Shown in pieces: positions 8,636-20,126 of a stretch of 22,823 nt of DNA. A model generated the notes under the pieces. The model made no database searches. It was not told the origin of the DNA and saw nothing but the letters and a program-made list of their open reading frames with translations. The translations under genes and the position numbers were made by a program. How positions within the stretch are numbered: position 1 is the stretch's first letter; the number at the start of each line of letters is the position of its first letter. Source of the stretch: Theodoxus fluviatilis (Eukaryota > Mollusca > Gastropoda > Cycloneritida > Neritidae); assembly GCA_034096865.1 (NCBI GenBank), contig JAWQFJ010016675.1:7501-30323 (forward strand), in the 5' to 3' direction.

Positions 8636-10624
8636 TCATGGCCTCAGTCGGAAGGAGCGGGTGGTCTGGTCAGATGTCGGTGGTGCGAGAGTCTCTTTCA
8701 AACCAGGCTTGTTGAACGGCCGGAGAGCCCGCAGCGCTCTTGGTGTTCGCCTTTGTGGGACGTCTACGTGGGCTGGTGCGGGTGGCTCAGGCACAGGCTG
8801 GGCGTCTACGTGGGCTGGTGCGGGTGGCTCAGGCACAGGCTGGGCGTCTACGTGGGCTGGTGCGGGTGGCTCAGGCACAGGCTGGACGTCTACGTGGGCT
8901 GGTGCGGGTGGCTCAGGCACAGGCTGGGCGTCTACGTGGGCTGGTGCGGGTGGCTCAGGCACATGCTGAACGTCTACGTGGGTAGGTGCGGGTGGATCAG
9001 GAACTGGCTGGGCGTCTACGTGGGCTGGTGCGGGTGGCTCAGGCACAGGCTGGACGTCTACGTGGGTAGGTGCGGGTGGATCAGGAACTGGCTGGGCGTC
9101 TTGGCGCGTGGTCATCGTCGGGGCTCTACGTAGGTCAGGGGAAGCCTGAGGGGCAGGAGTGATGGGTCCGGGGACTGTCAGCAAGGGTGCACGAGTGATG
9201 ACAGGGACGTACTTTCGGAGGAATTTCCTGTTCCGCAGGGTCACTCGCCCAGAGCCGTCAACTCGAACCACATATTGGTCAAACTGGCGGACCTCAACGA
9301 CGATGCCAGTTTTGTCCCATTTTGTTGGGTGGGGTCCGGTTTGATTCTGGATACGCACGTGGTCACCGATGACGAGGGGAGGGAGCGAACGTGTGTGGGC
9401 TGATAGGCGTTCAGCTGCCCGCATATGCCGGTTGCGTAGTGCGTCTTCCCTGTTGGCGAGGGTCTCTCGCCAGGTCAAGTGGGGCTGGTATTTGCCAGGG
9501 TGAATGGGGATGAAGTCTCTGATGGCTCGTCCGAAGATGCACATGGCAGGAGAGAGCAGTGTGTCACGATCAGGGGTGTTTCGATACTGAAGTATGGCGC
9601 GCTGGAATTTGTCAGTGTCAAGGGAGCCAAATCTGTCAGTGTTATTGGTGATGAGACGTTTTACTGTCTTAACGCCGACCTCTGCTCGGCAGTTGCTGTG
9701 AGGGAAAGCAACAGAAGAGAGGCGATGGCTAACGCCCCAGTTCTTCAGGAAAGCTGACGTTGTCGCTGAGGTGAACTCTGGTCCACCGTCAGAGGTTAGT
9801 TCATCGCTGATGCCGTAGGTGACGAATGTGCGTCGCAGAACGGAGACGAGTCCTGCTGCGCCATCGGAGGCCCTTTCTACAATTGGCCAGTTGCTGTATC
9901 GGTCGACTATGACCAGGTAGTTGTGACCTCGGTAATGAAAATAGTCGGCAACGATGCATTGGAAGGGGTAAGCTGGGGTTGCTGGTGGAGTAGGGGGTGC
10001 ATTTGGTTGAGAAGGGGCCATGCGATTGCACTCTGTACAGCGAACGCGCAGCTCAGTGATGGCAGGTGTCATGCCTGGCCAGAAGAAAGAAGACTCCGCT
10101 CGAGAACACATCTGAGAGACGCCCTGGTGTGCTGAGTGTAGGGCTTGCAGGACAGCTGCTCGCAGTGCGGGGGGTATGATGATGCGGTCATGATAGAGTA
10201 CCACCCCGTCGAAGCTGGTGAGGTGTTCGCGAAACTGAAAGTACGATCGCAGATCATCTGGGAGAGCGTTACGGTTATCAGGAAAGCCGTTTTCAATTAC
10301 CTCGATCAGTTGTTGCATGGACTGGTCACTGGTGGTTGCCAGTCTGATGTCGTCCCAAGTGACTGATTTGATGACTTCGGCTGAGGCAACAGTCGCTTGG
10401 TGGCAGGCGTGGGCAGTGTCCTCAGAGTCAGGCTGAAGGGTGGAGAGGAAGTGCCCAGACACCAGTGGTGACACCGTCCTGAGTTCAGACACAACGTCAT
10501 CCGGCAGGCTTACAGGGGTGGCCGTGCTGACAGGGTGTCGTGAGAGTGCGTCCGCAGCAGCGTGACGTATTCCTGGGATGTGGACTATGCGGTATCTGTA
10601 CCGGAAGGATTTTTCTTTGAGGTT
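8636..10624 (-). CDS. Ty3/gypsy pol, 3' part: RNase H tail and integrase (5' truncated)
   Basis: 662 codons without a stop or frameshift, read from the edge of the purine tract. Residues 1-29 are the end of the RNase H region: NLKEK, then VHIPG and AADALSR. H163, H166, C196 and C199 form the HHCC zinc finger of integrase. The catalytic core has D227 (VADYF), D279 (SDGGPEF) and E315 (NCRAEVG), i.e. DD(35)E spacing. A GPY/F-type domain follows (about 430-470; KWDKTG to RNRKFLRK). Residues 510-621 are eight 14-residue proline-rich repeats, then a basic tail. Integrase joins element cDNA to host DNA in the nucleus. Protease, reverse transcriptase and most of RNase H are absent; the frame runs on into poly-Phe from the TTC repeat, so there is no genuine start and the copy cannot be autonomous. 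It resembles K02A2.6-like (Mag-type) gypsy proteins; the lineage is a guess. Confidence 0.92.
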   Translation of the reverse strand, partial: NLKEKSFRYRYRIVHIPGIRHAAADALSRHPVSTATPVSLPDDVVSELRTVSPLVSGHFLSTLQPDSEDTAHACHQATVASAEVIKSVTWDDIRLATTSDQSMQQLIEVIENGFPDNRNALPDDLRSYFQFREHLTSFDGVVLYHDRIIIPPALRAAVLQALHSAHQGVSQMCSRAESSFFWPGMTPAITELRVRCTECNRMAPSQPNAPPTPPATPAYPFQCIVADYFHYRGHNYLVIVDRYSNWPIVERASDGAAGLVSVLRRTFVTYGISDELTSDGGPEFTSATTSAFLKNWGVSHRLSSVAFPHSNCRAEVGVKTVKRLITNNTDRFGSLDTDKFQRAILQYRNTPDRDTLLSPAMCIFGRAIRDFIPIHPGKYQPHLTWRETLANREDALRNRHMRAAERLSAHTRSLPPLVIGDHVRIQNQTGPHPTKWDKTGIVVEVRQFDQYVVRVDGSGRVTLRNRKFLRKYVPVITRAPLLTVPGPITPAPQASPDLRRAPTMTTRQDAQPVPDPPAPTHVDVQPVPEPPAPAHVDAQPVPDPPAPTHVDVQHVPEPPAPAHVDAQPVPEPPAPAHVDVQPVPEPPAPAHVDAQPVPEPPAPAHVDAQPVPEPPAPAHVDVPQRRTPRALRALRPFNKPGLKETLAPPTSDQTTRSFRLRP
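8761..9096 (-). repeat. 42-bp minisatellite inside the integrase tail, eight units
   Basis: Units start at 8761, 8803, 8845 and every 42 bp after that. In the pol frame each encodes a 14-residue block of the form [14 protein letters not shown] with E/D, A/T and A/V variants. The repeats nearest the integrase core alternate PD..THVDV and PE..AHVDA, hinting at an 84-bp dimer. The frame is kept throughout. Confidence 0.95.
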
Positions 10625-11666
<1,042 letters not shown>

Positions 11667-11732
11667 TGTCGCAAGGAGCGACATAGAGGGAGAGAGTCGG
11701 TGATTGCATGATAGCTAAAATTAAATCTCATA

Positions 11733-11791
11733 GGGTCGGGGGCATTCTGAACACAGAGACATAGTATCTCTGACACAGGTTGGTCACGTGA
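11733..11791 (-). repeat. Patch sharing blocks with the 5' end of E
   Basis: On the minus strand TCACGTGACCAACCTGT (11775-11791) and CTCTGTGTTCAGAA (11745-11758) are identical to 2114-2130 and 2066-2079 of E. GGGTCGGGGGC (11733-11743) is identical to 2169-2179 but in the other orientation. The order differs from E. Between the first two blocks it too can form a hairpin (CAGAGA..TCTCTG). Confidence 0.6.
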
Positions 11792-12620
11792 CTTCGGCTC
11801 CACATTCCAATGATTCTACCAATCAAAATTCAACATGATCAGAAGACCATTGAGAGTAAAAAGAGGCGATTCTATTTCACTCCAATTATTTATCCCGATA
11901 GATAAACACAAATTTGGTGTTCTAATAAAACTAATCTATGAGATTTTCAGGAAATCATTTGAGAACTACTTTTAGCGCGAACGTGTCTATAAGGTTGCAA
12001 ACTGCCTTGAGCACGTGCGATTGTGTATAAGTAATGCACGCGATCTTTGGACCTACTATAAACGCAGCGAAAAGGATTCCTATGGGTCCGGGCTGGTTTC
12101 GTGAATCTATGGTTATACTCTCGCAAGTAAATGCTTTCTGGCCGGAACCTGTGGTCTAACTGCCTTCACACTGTTTGAGGAGCTCCACACTTCGATCATT
12201 CGTGTATCGACTGATGGAGTCAGTAAGTGATTTAACCTACATTCCGTCTGTGTTGAACGTTAATCGAATGGGAGTTTCTTCTGTAGGAATCCGTCCGATT
12301 CCGAAGTTCGATATTATCGGATAGCTCAGAAGCAGTTTTTCTAAGTTTAATCCTTCTAAGCATACATTAAATTAATGATTCCTCATCAGCAAAAGCACTC
12401 AGTGGGTTTCTGTGTGTATCGAAGATTATGCAGATGGGATTGGTTGCCTTACTCGCTCAATGAAGTATAAATATTGCTGTTGTATTCAAAGTCCTTATAA
12501 TTAGTAGAGTTCACAATATTACACTCTTGTGATTCGAATTTTACCGCATACAAGTTTTACATTCATGGGAAATCGATGTTTAGAAAATGAATTGACGAAA
12601 ACATGGCTGCCAGTATCGAG
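11792..12620. other. AT-rich spacer without a recognised gene
   Basis: Several CCAAT-type motifs occur near 11807-11825. No ORF of note, no protein similarity and no repeat unit was recognised. It is not related to the sequence upstream of E copy 1. Confidence 0.5.
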
Positions 12621-12662
12621 TGTATCACAACAAGCGGAGGAATACACTCACGATGTGACATG

Positions 12663-12786
12663 CCATTCAGCGTGGCCGAGACTCTGTGTTCAGAACGGTG
12701 GTATGCATGTTATGGAAGAATTAAGGCTATCACGTGACCAACCTGTTGCTGAGACTATATTCACTAGTCTCAGCCACGCTGAATGG
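12663..12786 (+). promoter_or_regulatory. Competing hairpins at the 5' end of E copy 2
   Basis: Same arrangement as in copy 1, offset by 10616. The outer stem is better here: the single base change in this block (A to G at 12672) removes one of the two mismatches. Confidence 0.65.
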
Positions 12787-13990
12787 GTCGGGGGCTGATG
12801 GGAGGGGTCTGGGTGCCCTCTGGAATGCGGGTCAGAGGGATGAAGCCACGCTATCCTACATCGAGGCTGGTTCGAATTTGGGATGGGTGATTGGGGGGGT
12901 TCAATCACGTGACTGTTTCGCGCTTTCGAAAAGCGGACACGGGGTCTGGGATTCAGTAGCACACCGTCGTTTGGACAGGGAGGATAGGAGAGCACGGAGC
13001 TCTTGCTTGCTACAGAGGTAGCTTTAGGGGATTTCATTCCTCCATCTCGCCAAGGGGACATAGCTTTGTCGGCCTTGGGAGGGCAGTCTTCTAAGACTGT
13101 GCGCGTCTGGTTTGTCAGGGGACAAAAGCATGGCCTGGGACAGAGTTGAGGTAATGATGCAATTTTTACCGTTTGTAGTGGACAGGACATGGGAGCGTGG
13201 AAGCGCGCGTGTGAATGCAGAGTGAGAGCGGGAAAAGGGTGGCGCAAGGGTTTTTTTCCCATTCATGTAAATTTATAGAAATTGTTTCTATTTAGCACGT
13301 CGCCTCGAGGTAACTGCTGGGATGGGAATCTCTACTCTTCTTTTTTCTCAAACTCTGTAAAGATGTTTCGTCCACTTTGTAACGCCTAGTGGCTAGGTGG
13401 TTTTCTTGCGGGAGCGAGGCTGGGGTTGTTTGTGAACTGTGAGATTGTATAGGGGAAAGGAAATGGGTTTTTCTCTTTGTACGTTTTCCACGTAGGTAGA
13501 AAGTTGGTCGTGACTTGTGTGTGTTTTTATTTCAGGCCACTGTTTCAGCATTCTACATTTCCGTTCGGAATCCACGTGTGTGTGGTGTACATGCACGCGG
13601 GTGCGTGTATGTGGGAACGGCAGACCCGTGAGAGACTTATAGTCTGAACGCTGGTTGGCGTTACAACTGGTCTTCTGGAGCGAGGGCACGGGGAAGCTGG
13701 TCGCTCAGAGGCAGTTGTGTTTTGTGCGTGGGCGCACATAACCTCTTTGGCGCTTGGTGTGAGCAAAGAGGGACGTCGGGGGACGTCGTGGTGGAGATTT
13801 GCGGTATCCTAGCGCGGCTCCGGTGCTCTGCCGTGAGTTCGCGTCTAGCCTGGGCTGTTGAGGTATCACAGCGTGGGGACTACGAAGGGCTACTTGGTTC
13901 GCTCGCCGAACGCTGCACTTCGTAGCTGCCAGGAGGGAACGTAGAGGACGGGAGCAGAAGCCAGTGACTGCCAGCGGGGCGGTTACCTTT

Positions 13991-14149
13991 GGTGGACACG
14001 CGAGGAGGCGACGGCCCACGTGACTTCTGTGGTGGACACGCGCGGAGGCGTGAATCTACCAGACCTCTACGGTGGAGGCACCCGGAGGCGCGGGACGTTT
14101 GACCTCTACGGGGGACGCGCGAGGAGGCGGCTGTCCACGTCATCGTCTG
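13991..14149 (+). repeat. Degenerate 40-bp tandem repeat in E copy 2
   Basis: Same four units as at 3376-3534, with a few substitutions. Confidence 0.65.
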
Positions 14150-14432
14150 CGACAGACGCTCGACCCAGGGGGCGAGAGGTGACTACTCCACGGGGGAGTG
14201 TGATTCAGCTGGGGGAGAGCTGGACTGGAACGTTCTGTGCGGAGGTGGGAACGTGTACGTGTGTGGACCGGAGAGTGGGATTTCGTTCAGGGGATTATTA
14301 TCAGCTTCAGGAGGAGGACCTGATCTGGTAAGGCAAAACGTGTTTGACTTCTTATCTTCGCCTTTATTCTCAACGGGACTGGGGTTGGACTGTTTCGAGA
14401 GAGAGGACTGGACTTGGACTCACTGGGAGGTG

Positions 14433-14440
14433 TGACGTCA
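14433..14440. promoter_or_regulatory. CRE palindrome TGACGTCA in E copy 2
   Basis: Exact palindrome, kept from copy 1 and again followed by the donor-like CGGTAAGG. Confidence 0.5.
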
Positions 14441-14725
14441 CGGTAAGGGGGTTTGGGGACGTCAGCTCGAGAGGGGTTTTCCAGAGGGGTTATTGTGGGT
14501 GTGTGAAGGGGTATTTTTGCTGCAGCGGGTTGGAGGGTGGATTTATTTGGTGTGTGAACTAGCCAGCGTGTAAACGCTCGGTGTTTGTCCTGTGTGGACG
14601 GGTGTTTACCCTGTGTTGCAGGGTGGTGATTTTTGCAGTGTTTTGTGGGGAGGTGTTTGGGACGCTTGTTACTTGTAGAGTACGCAAGCGCGGGGTTTGA
14701 GGGTGTTGTTTTGTTGGAGCGCGTG

Positions 14726-14763
14726 ACAACGCTCGGGACGACTGTGGTTCGCCCTAGCGTTGT
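14726..14763 (+). other. Hairpin in E copy 2
   Basis: Arms ACAACGCTCGGG and CCCTAGCGTTGT pair with one mismatch around a 14-base loop; counterpart of 4112-4148. The possible polyA signal ATTAAA follows at 14855. Confidence 0.6.
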
Positions 14764-15046
14764 CCGCCATCTTTGTTTACATTTCTTTGTTTACATTTTT
14801 GTTGCTTTGATTCACTCGTGCCCGAGCATCCCCTTGTCTTGGGTATTGTATTGAATTAAAATTTGTTTTGTGTTACTTTATACTGCCCCAGTGTCATTTA
14901 TTGTTGTGTGTTCATTTATTCGGTGCCTCTCAAGCTATGGTGGTGGGGTTTGGTTTGCAAACCTCCTCTAGTGTTAACTTTCCTGATTGGTAATCTCTAT
15001 ATTCCTTTTGAGAGAGGGGGGATTAACAGCTAGAGTGTAACTAAAC

Positions 15047-15050
<4 letters not shown>

Positions 15051-15117
<67 letters not shown>
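15051..15117 (+). repeat. GA microsatellite in E copy 2
   Basis: About 33 uninterrupted GA units, against about 18 bp at the same site in copy 1. Confidence 0.95.
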
Positions 15118-15120
<3 letters not shown>

Positions 15121-15508
15121 ATTGTTGGTGTCACCGTTAGGTACTCTAGATGCACTTCAAAATGTTATCAACATTGTCATGATACGGGCAGTGGTTAATG
15201 AGAAAGGACAATTTGAATGCTTGTGTAAGGAAAATAACTTGTCAATAAAACAGCTTTTCAAGTCTGAGTTATATTTTGTATACCAGACCTCTGCTTGTAA
15301 TCAAGTTTCATCAATGAAATTTGGCCTTTTGCTAATTATGATATTCATTTAAAAATAGTCATGTACTTGTAGATTTGGAATCTGAAACTCTTAGACTATA
15401 CATAGGAATAGCTCAACAGTCAGAATCGATTGGAATATAAAAAAACTCTCTGGATGAATTTTCGCCCGTATCATGATTGAAATAAAATATCCAAACCACT
15501 CAGTTTGG

Positions 15509-17117
15509 GAAGTCCGGTCTCACTATGTGCTTGAAAAGTTCCGCCATAAGATGATACAGAGCATTGATGAGAGTGTCTCAAAGTCCGGTCTCACTATGTG
15601 CTTGAAAAATTCCGCCATAAGATGATACAGAGCATTGATGAGAGTGTCTCAAAGTCCGGTGTCACTATGTGCTTGAAATGTTCCCGCCATAAGATGATAC
15701 AGAGCAGTGATGAGAGTGTCTCAAAGTCCGGTCTCACTATGTGCTTGAAAAGTTCCGCCATAAGATGATACAGAGCATAATGAGAGTGTCTCAAAGTCCG
15801 GTCTCATTATGTGCTTGAAATGTTCCGCCATAAGATGATATAGAGCATTGATGAGAGTGTCTCAAAGTCCGGTCTCCCTATGTGCTTGAAATGTTCCGCC
15901 ATAAGATGATATAGAGCATTGATGAGAGTGTCTCAAAGTCCGGTCTCACTATGTGCTTGAAATGTTCCCGCCATAAGATGATACAGAGCATTGATGAGAG
16001 TGTCTCAAAGTCCGGTCTCACTATGTGCTTGAAATGTTCCGCCATAAGATGATACAGAGCATTGATGAGAGTGTCTCAAACATAATGTTCCCGCCATAAG
16101 ATGATACAGAGCATTGATGAGAGTGTCTCAAAGTCCGGTCTCACTATGTGCTTGAAAAGTTCCCGCCATAAGATGATACAGAGCATTGATGAGAGTGTCT
16201 CAAAGTCCGGTCTCATTATGTGCTTGAAATGTTCCCGCCATAAGATGATACAGAGCATTGATGAGAGTGTCTCAAAGTCCGGTGTCACTATGTGCTTGAA
16301 ATGTTCCGCCATAAGATGATATAGAGCATTGATGAGAGTGTCTCATAGTCCGGTCTCACTATGTGCTTGAAATGTTCCCGCCATAAGATGATATAGAGCA
16401 TTGATGAGAGTGTCTCAAACATAATGTTCCCGCCATAAGATGATACAGAACATTGATGAGAGTGTCTCAAAGTCCGGTCTCACTATGTGCTTGAAATGTT
16501 CCCGCCATAAGATGATACAGAGCATTGATGAGAGTGTCTCAAAGTCCGGTCTCATTATGTGCTTGAAATGTTCCCGCCATAAGATGATACAGAGCATTGA
16601 TGAGAGTGTCTCAAAGTCCGGTGTCACTATGTGCTTGAAATGTTCCGCCATAAGATGATATAGAGCATTGATGAGAGTGTCTCAAAGTCCGGTGTCACTA
16701 TGTGCTTGAAATGTTCCGCCATAAGATGATACAGAGCATTGATGAGAGTGTCTCAAAGTCCGGTCTCACTATGTGCTTGAAAAGTTCCCGCCATAAGATG
16801 ATATAGAGCATTGATGAGAGTGTCTCAAAGTCCGGTCCCATTATGTGCTTGAAAAGTTCCCGCCATAAGATGATACAGAGCATTGTTGAGAGTGTCTCAA
16901 AGTCCGGTCTCATTATGTGCTTGAAATGTTCCGCCATAAGATGATACAGAGCATTGATGAGAGTGTCTCAAAGTCCGGTCTCATTATGTGCTTGAAATGT
17001 TCCCGCCATAAGATGATATAGAGCATTGATGAGAGTGTCTCAAAGTCCGGTCTCACTATGTGCTTGAAAAGTTCCCGCCATAAGATGATACAGAGCATTG
17101 ATGAGAGTGTCTCAAAG
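15509..17117 (+). repeat. 72-bp satellite array in E copy 2, 23 monomers
   Basis: Same monomer as at 4857-7127; 23 copies counted by the central block (a few with changes, e.g. GAGCAGTGATG, GAACATTGATG). Many monomers lack one C (TTCCGCC), giving 71-bp units that break the reading frames. A 339-bp higher-order unit (one 52-bp short monomer plus four near-full ones) is repeated at 16081-16419 and 16420-16758. The higher-order pattern differs from that of copy 1, so the arrays have evolved separately. Confidence 0.95.
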
Positions 17118-17274
17118 ATAACATTTCCCAGATTACGGATACGAAAAACGCTATGCACTCACGTGAGTTACAGCCGATAATGCACATCATACCGTCATGT
17201 ATAATATTAAATACAGTTTTTGCGCATTTGTGTTGTTTTGGTAATAATGTAGACCCACCGAGGCCTGCAATAAA
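17118..17274 (+). repeat. Common 3' tail of element E, copy 2
   Basis: Matches 7128-7284 closely and ends at the same GCAATAAAA. Confidence 0.8.
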
Positions 17275-17303
17275 AACCGCTGGCGCTGAACCTCCAGGTT
17301 TTG

Positions 17304-17345
17304 GCATTTAAAAAAAGATCGGGTTCGAACCCGCAACCTCTCGAG
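17304..17345 (-). repeat. tRNA-like T-arm with T-run, SINE fragment
   Basis: On the minus strand GCGGGTTCGAACCCG (core palindrome 17321-17332) is a full B-box/T-arm, followed within a few bases by T7, a Pol III terminator. No A box fits at the right distance, so it is a fragment or the second unit of a compound SINE. Confidence 0.45.
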
Positions 17346-17418
17346 AAAAGAGGGGGAAAACACACACACACACACATAAAAACACAAAAAAAACCACAAC
17401 CTCTCGAAAAAAGAGAAG

Positions 17419-17505
17419 AAAAAAAAGTTTCAGCGCAGAATCAAACCTGGTCATGCATGACCAAGAGTCGAACGCTCTACCAGTTGAGCCATTAGAGAAT
17501 TGCTA
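17419..17505 (-). repeat. tRNA-Lys-like SINE head
   Basis: On the minus strand the sequence has an A box (TGGCTCAACTGG, 17480-17491), a D-arm GCTC..GAGC, an anticodon-loop-like CTCTTGG with CTT in the anticodon position (17463-17465), and a degenerate B box (GGTTTGATTCT, 17437-17447) followed by T8. The spacing aligns base for base with tRNA-Lys(CUU). The anticodon, T and acceptor stems no longer pair, so it is not a working tRNA gene but a tRNA-derived SINE. Confidence 0.6.
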
Positions 17506-18063
17506 TGACGGAGTGTTTGTAAAGCATGTAAATCCACTTCTAAGCTATCGGCCCAGGAACAATCAACCATATATTTTAAACATGATGGATAGGTTCAGGA
17601 AGCTCCTATTATGACATGTTTTGCTTTCCTTTGGCATGTCATAGACGCTGAATTAACACTCACACAGTCACACAGAGGAGGAAGTGTATTATAGATGTTC
17701 AACCCAGACATGTGCATTCGTACTCATTCAGTGATTCACGCACACATCGTGTGTGGTACTGCTACCGAGTACCGTCATTCTACAAGCAACGAGTCAATCC
17801 TGTTAACACGATTCATAACTGGTAGGTTTTTAGGCTAGATTCGCTTCGAAAAGTTGCAGAAAATCTGATGGTGGTAACAATCTGACGGTATAACAAGTTT
17901 TGACAAGGAAAAAACCAAGCAAGTAATCATTCTGACCGTTGTCAGCCATGTTCACCACGACAACGGCAGGATTCTAACGCATCATGAAGAAGGCTGAAAT
18001 GGTCGGTGTCGGTGGTTGTTGTGACTCTTGACCGGTACTGTACTCCATGCACCTTAACGGTCC
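17506..18063. other. Spacer without a recognised gene
   Basis: No ORF, repeat unit or RNA gene recognised. Sequence composition is ordinary. Confidence 0.5.
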
Positions 18064-18127
18064 GTGTGATTCGGGTGTAATCTTAAGCTTAACGACGTTT
18101 ATTGGCAGTATTACACCCGAATCACAC
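18064..18127. repeat. Perfect inverted repeat, 18-bp arms
   Basis: GTGTGATTCGGGTGTAAT (18064-18081) and its exact complement (18110-18127) flank 28 bp. The arms have no mismatch. It could be a tiny MITE, a cruciform-forming site or a protein-binding palindrome; nothing nearby decides. Confidence 0.85.
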
Positions 18128-18870
18128 AGAGCACAAACTTTGCGCAGCTGAGTGCGAGAATCTGGGTCACGTGTCGGCGTCTATTTTCATGGCTCGTGAG
18201 TGCCTGGCTAAAGTGCGTTAGAATCCTGCCCTTTTCACCCTCTGTTTGCAGAAGCTCCTAATCTCGCTGGAAACAAGATTTCATACTCTTGTCGTGGAAC
18301 CAAACGACGACAAGATTGACCTGATTTTTCAATACAAACACTGTATTCATTTTGTTGTTTAGACTGCAAGTGTAACTTTTCTGACTTGCGTTCCACTCAA
18401 CACATTTTTCACCTAGTGGACATGTACTCGATTAATTGACTCGATTAAATTGAACTGATGTATTTGATATACATTTGTATTAATCCGGAAAAATTATGAA
18501 ATCATACTTCATTCATTCGAGCATTAGTCTTGACAGCGTTCAGCGGACGAAGTAAACATCAATCTACTTCGACCATAACGTAAGTGCGAGTTGCAGACGA
18601 AACTATCACCGTCACATGACACGGTGACGCCGAATGTCAAATCACTGCTATCTTACTGTCGTAATTATCGGACAAAGTCTGAATAATCTGAGAAAGAAAA
18701 TCGAATTGGTTTATTATGTGTATGAATACGAGTTTTTTTAATCGACTTCGGTCAATTTCGCGCTGCCTTGCAGTGATGATTTGAATACGAAGCAGTCGTC
18801 TGCAAGGCGAAAACGATATCGAAGCCAGTGAAGCCGAAGTTTCGACCATGAATGGAAAAATCGTATTACG
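18128..18870. other. Spacer without a recognised gene
   Basis: AT-rich. A minus-strand frame runs from 19194 down to 18637, but about 30 of its codons are the CA repeat (Cys-Val), so it is not credible as a gene. Confidence 0.5.
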
Positions 18871-18878
18871 ACCGTCAA

Positions 18879-19151
<273 letters not shown>

Positions 19152-19699
19152 TTCTTTCTCCTTTACCAGTGTTCTCAAATTCAGTGTTCGTCATTAAACA
19201 GCTTCAAAAAAAGAATTGACACGATGTTCAAAGACTACATGTACTGTGATGATGTTGGCCACCCGCTGCTGTTGCCACGTATACCACTCTCTGCCACTCA
19301 TAAGCCACCGGAAGAAAAGTATAGAGAATAGGCACGATCTTTTAAGATCGTTAGAACTAGGGTAGTAAAAAGTGAGAGTAGCCATAAGTACTGATCAAAA
19401 GATCAGATAAAGGCCTCGCGGCCTAAGACATCTGAGGACATATCTATCTATCCAAATTCATTCTCTGTCCTCGCAAATGACGTCACGTTATTGATGACGT
19501 CGCACATGTTGGAATTTCGCCATTCCATCAAATTGCCTACCTCCCCAGGTGTTTGGAAATTCTTCTCATGGCATATATAGGATCGAAATTGTACTTGCAA
19601 ATGACGTAACGTTATAAATGACGTCAAATTTGGCTATTCCGTCAATTGTCATTTCAATCATTTTTCGACCGGTAATTTCGAGAATACGACCTTAAAAAA
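19152..19699. other. Spacer with small palindromes and a duplicated CRE-containing motif
   Basis: Holds ACGATCTT-TT-AAGATCGT (19334-19351) and CTGATC-AAAA-GATCAG (about 19393). A ~65 bp motif with paired TGACGT sites appears at about 19472 and again at about 19597 (GCAAATGACGT.ACGTTAT..ATGACGTC), about 125 bp apart. Exact CRE palindromes are at 19478-19485 and 19619-19626. No gene recognised. Confidence 0.6.
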
Positions 19700-19897
19700 C
19701 CACTTTCTCTTCAAGCCTCGATTCTGAAAATTTGATACATTCAATCGGACCTAACTTCCAGTTAGTGTGCAAAATCTCAAGGAAATCCGTCCAGTAGTTT
19801 TTGAGATATAAGCCGTGGAGACGGGACAGACAGACACACAGACAGACAGACAGACAGATAAAGTCTGTAGGACCTCCAGTAAACCTGGAGGGATAAA
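19700..19897 (+). mobile_element. RTE-like non-LTR 3' tail, copy 2
   Basis: Same unit as 18879-19151 in the same orientation. The terminal part CCTCCAG-TAAAC-CTGGAGG (7-bp stem) is intact here and broken in copy 1 by AACCATGAGGG. The GACA tract is short (about 19826-19858). Confidence 0.55.
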
Positions 19898-20126
19898 GAT
19901 GCCACAGCTGTATATTTTGGCATGAGCCGGCTCTTTTTCTATTTTGCGGCTGAAAAGAAGTGACTCTTCCAGCGATAAAATTGACTTCCTCAAAGCGTTC
20001 AGGCCTGCTCTCTTCCTGACAAAATAACGAAAAGTGGGTTCATTTATTATTTGTAACTCCTATTACCACAGAGTAGCGCCTGGAGGTCATAAATTGATCT
20101 ATAATCACATGTGGAATTGGTTCCGC
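19898..20126. other. Spacer
   Basis: Nothing recognised; no ORF of note. Confidence 0.4.

Larger units (their letters stand above)
12621..17274 (+). mobile_element. Element E, copy 2 (~4.65 kb)
   Basis: Direct repeat of 2005-7284 with the same order of parts. The first ~580 bp differ from copy 1 at one base (12672, G for A); from there to about 14330 I count about 2% differences plus small indels. The GA tract is longer and the satellite shorter than in copy 1. The left flank (..CCAGTATCGAG) and right flank (ACCGCTGGCGC..) do not match those of copy 1 and show no target-site duplication. The candidate minus-strand ORF of copy 1 recurs here (12690-13262). Confidence 0.75.

Noticed and set aside
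8661..9133. Plus-strand repeat ORFs opposite the integrase tail
   Set aside because: Shadows of the 42-bp repeats; the minus-strand frame is the one continuous with integrase.
17430..17505. Functional tRNA-Lys gene
   Set aside because: Anticodon, T and acceptor stems do not pair; better explained as a SINE head.
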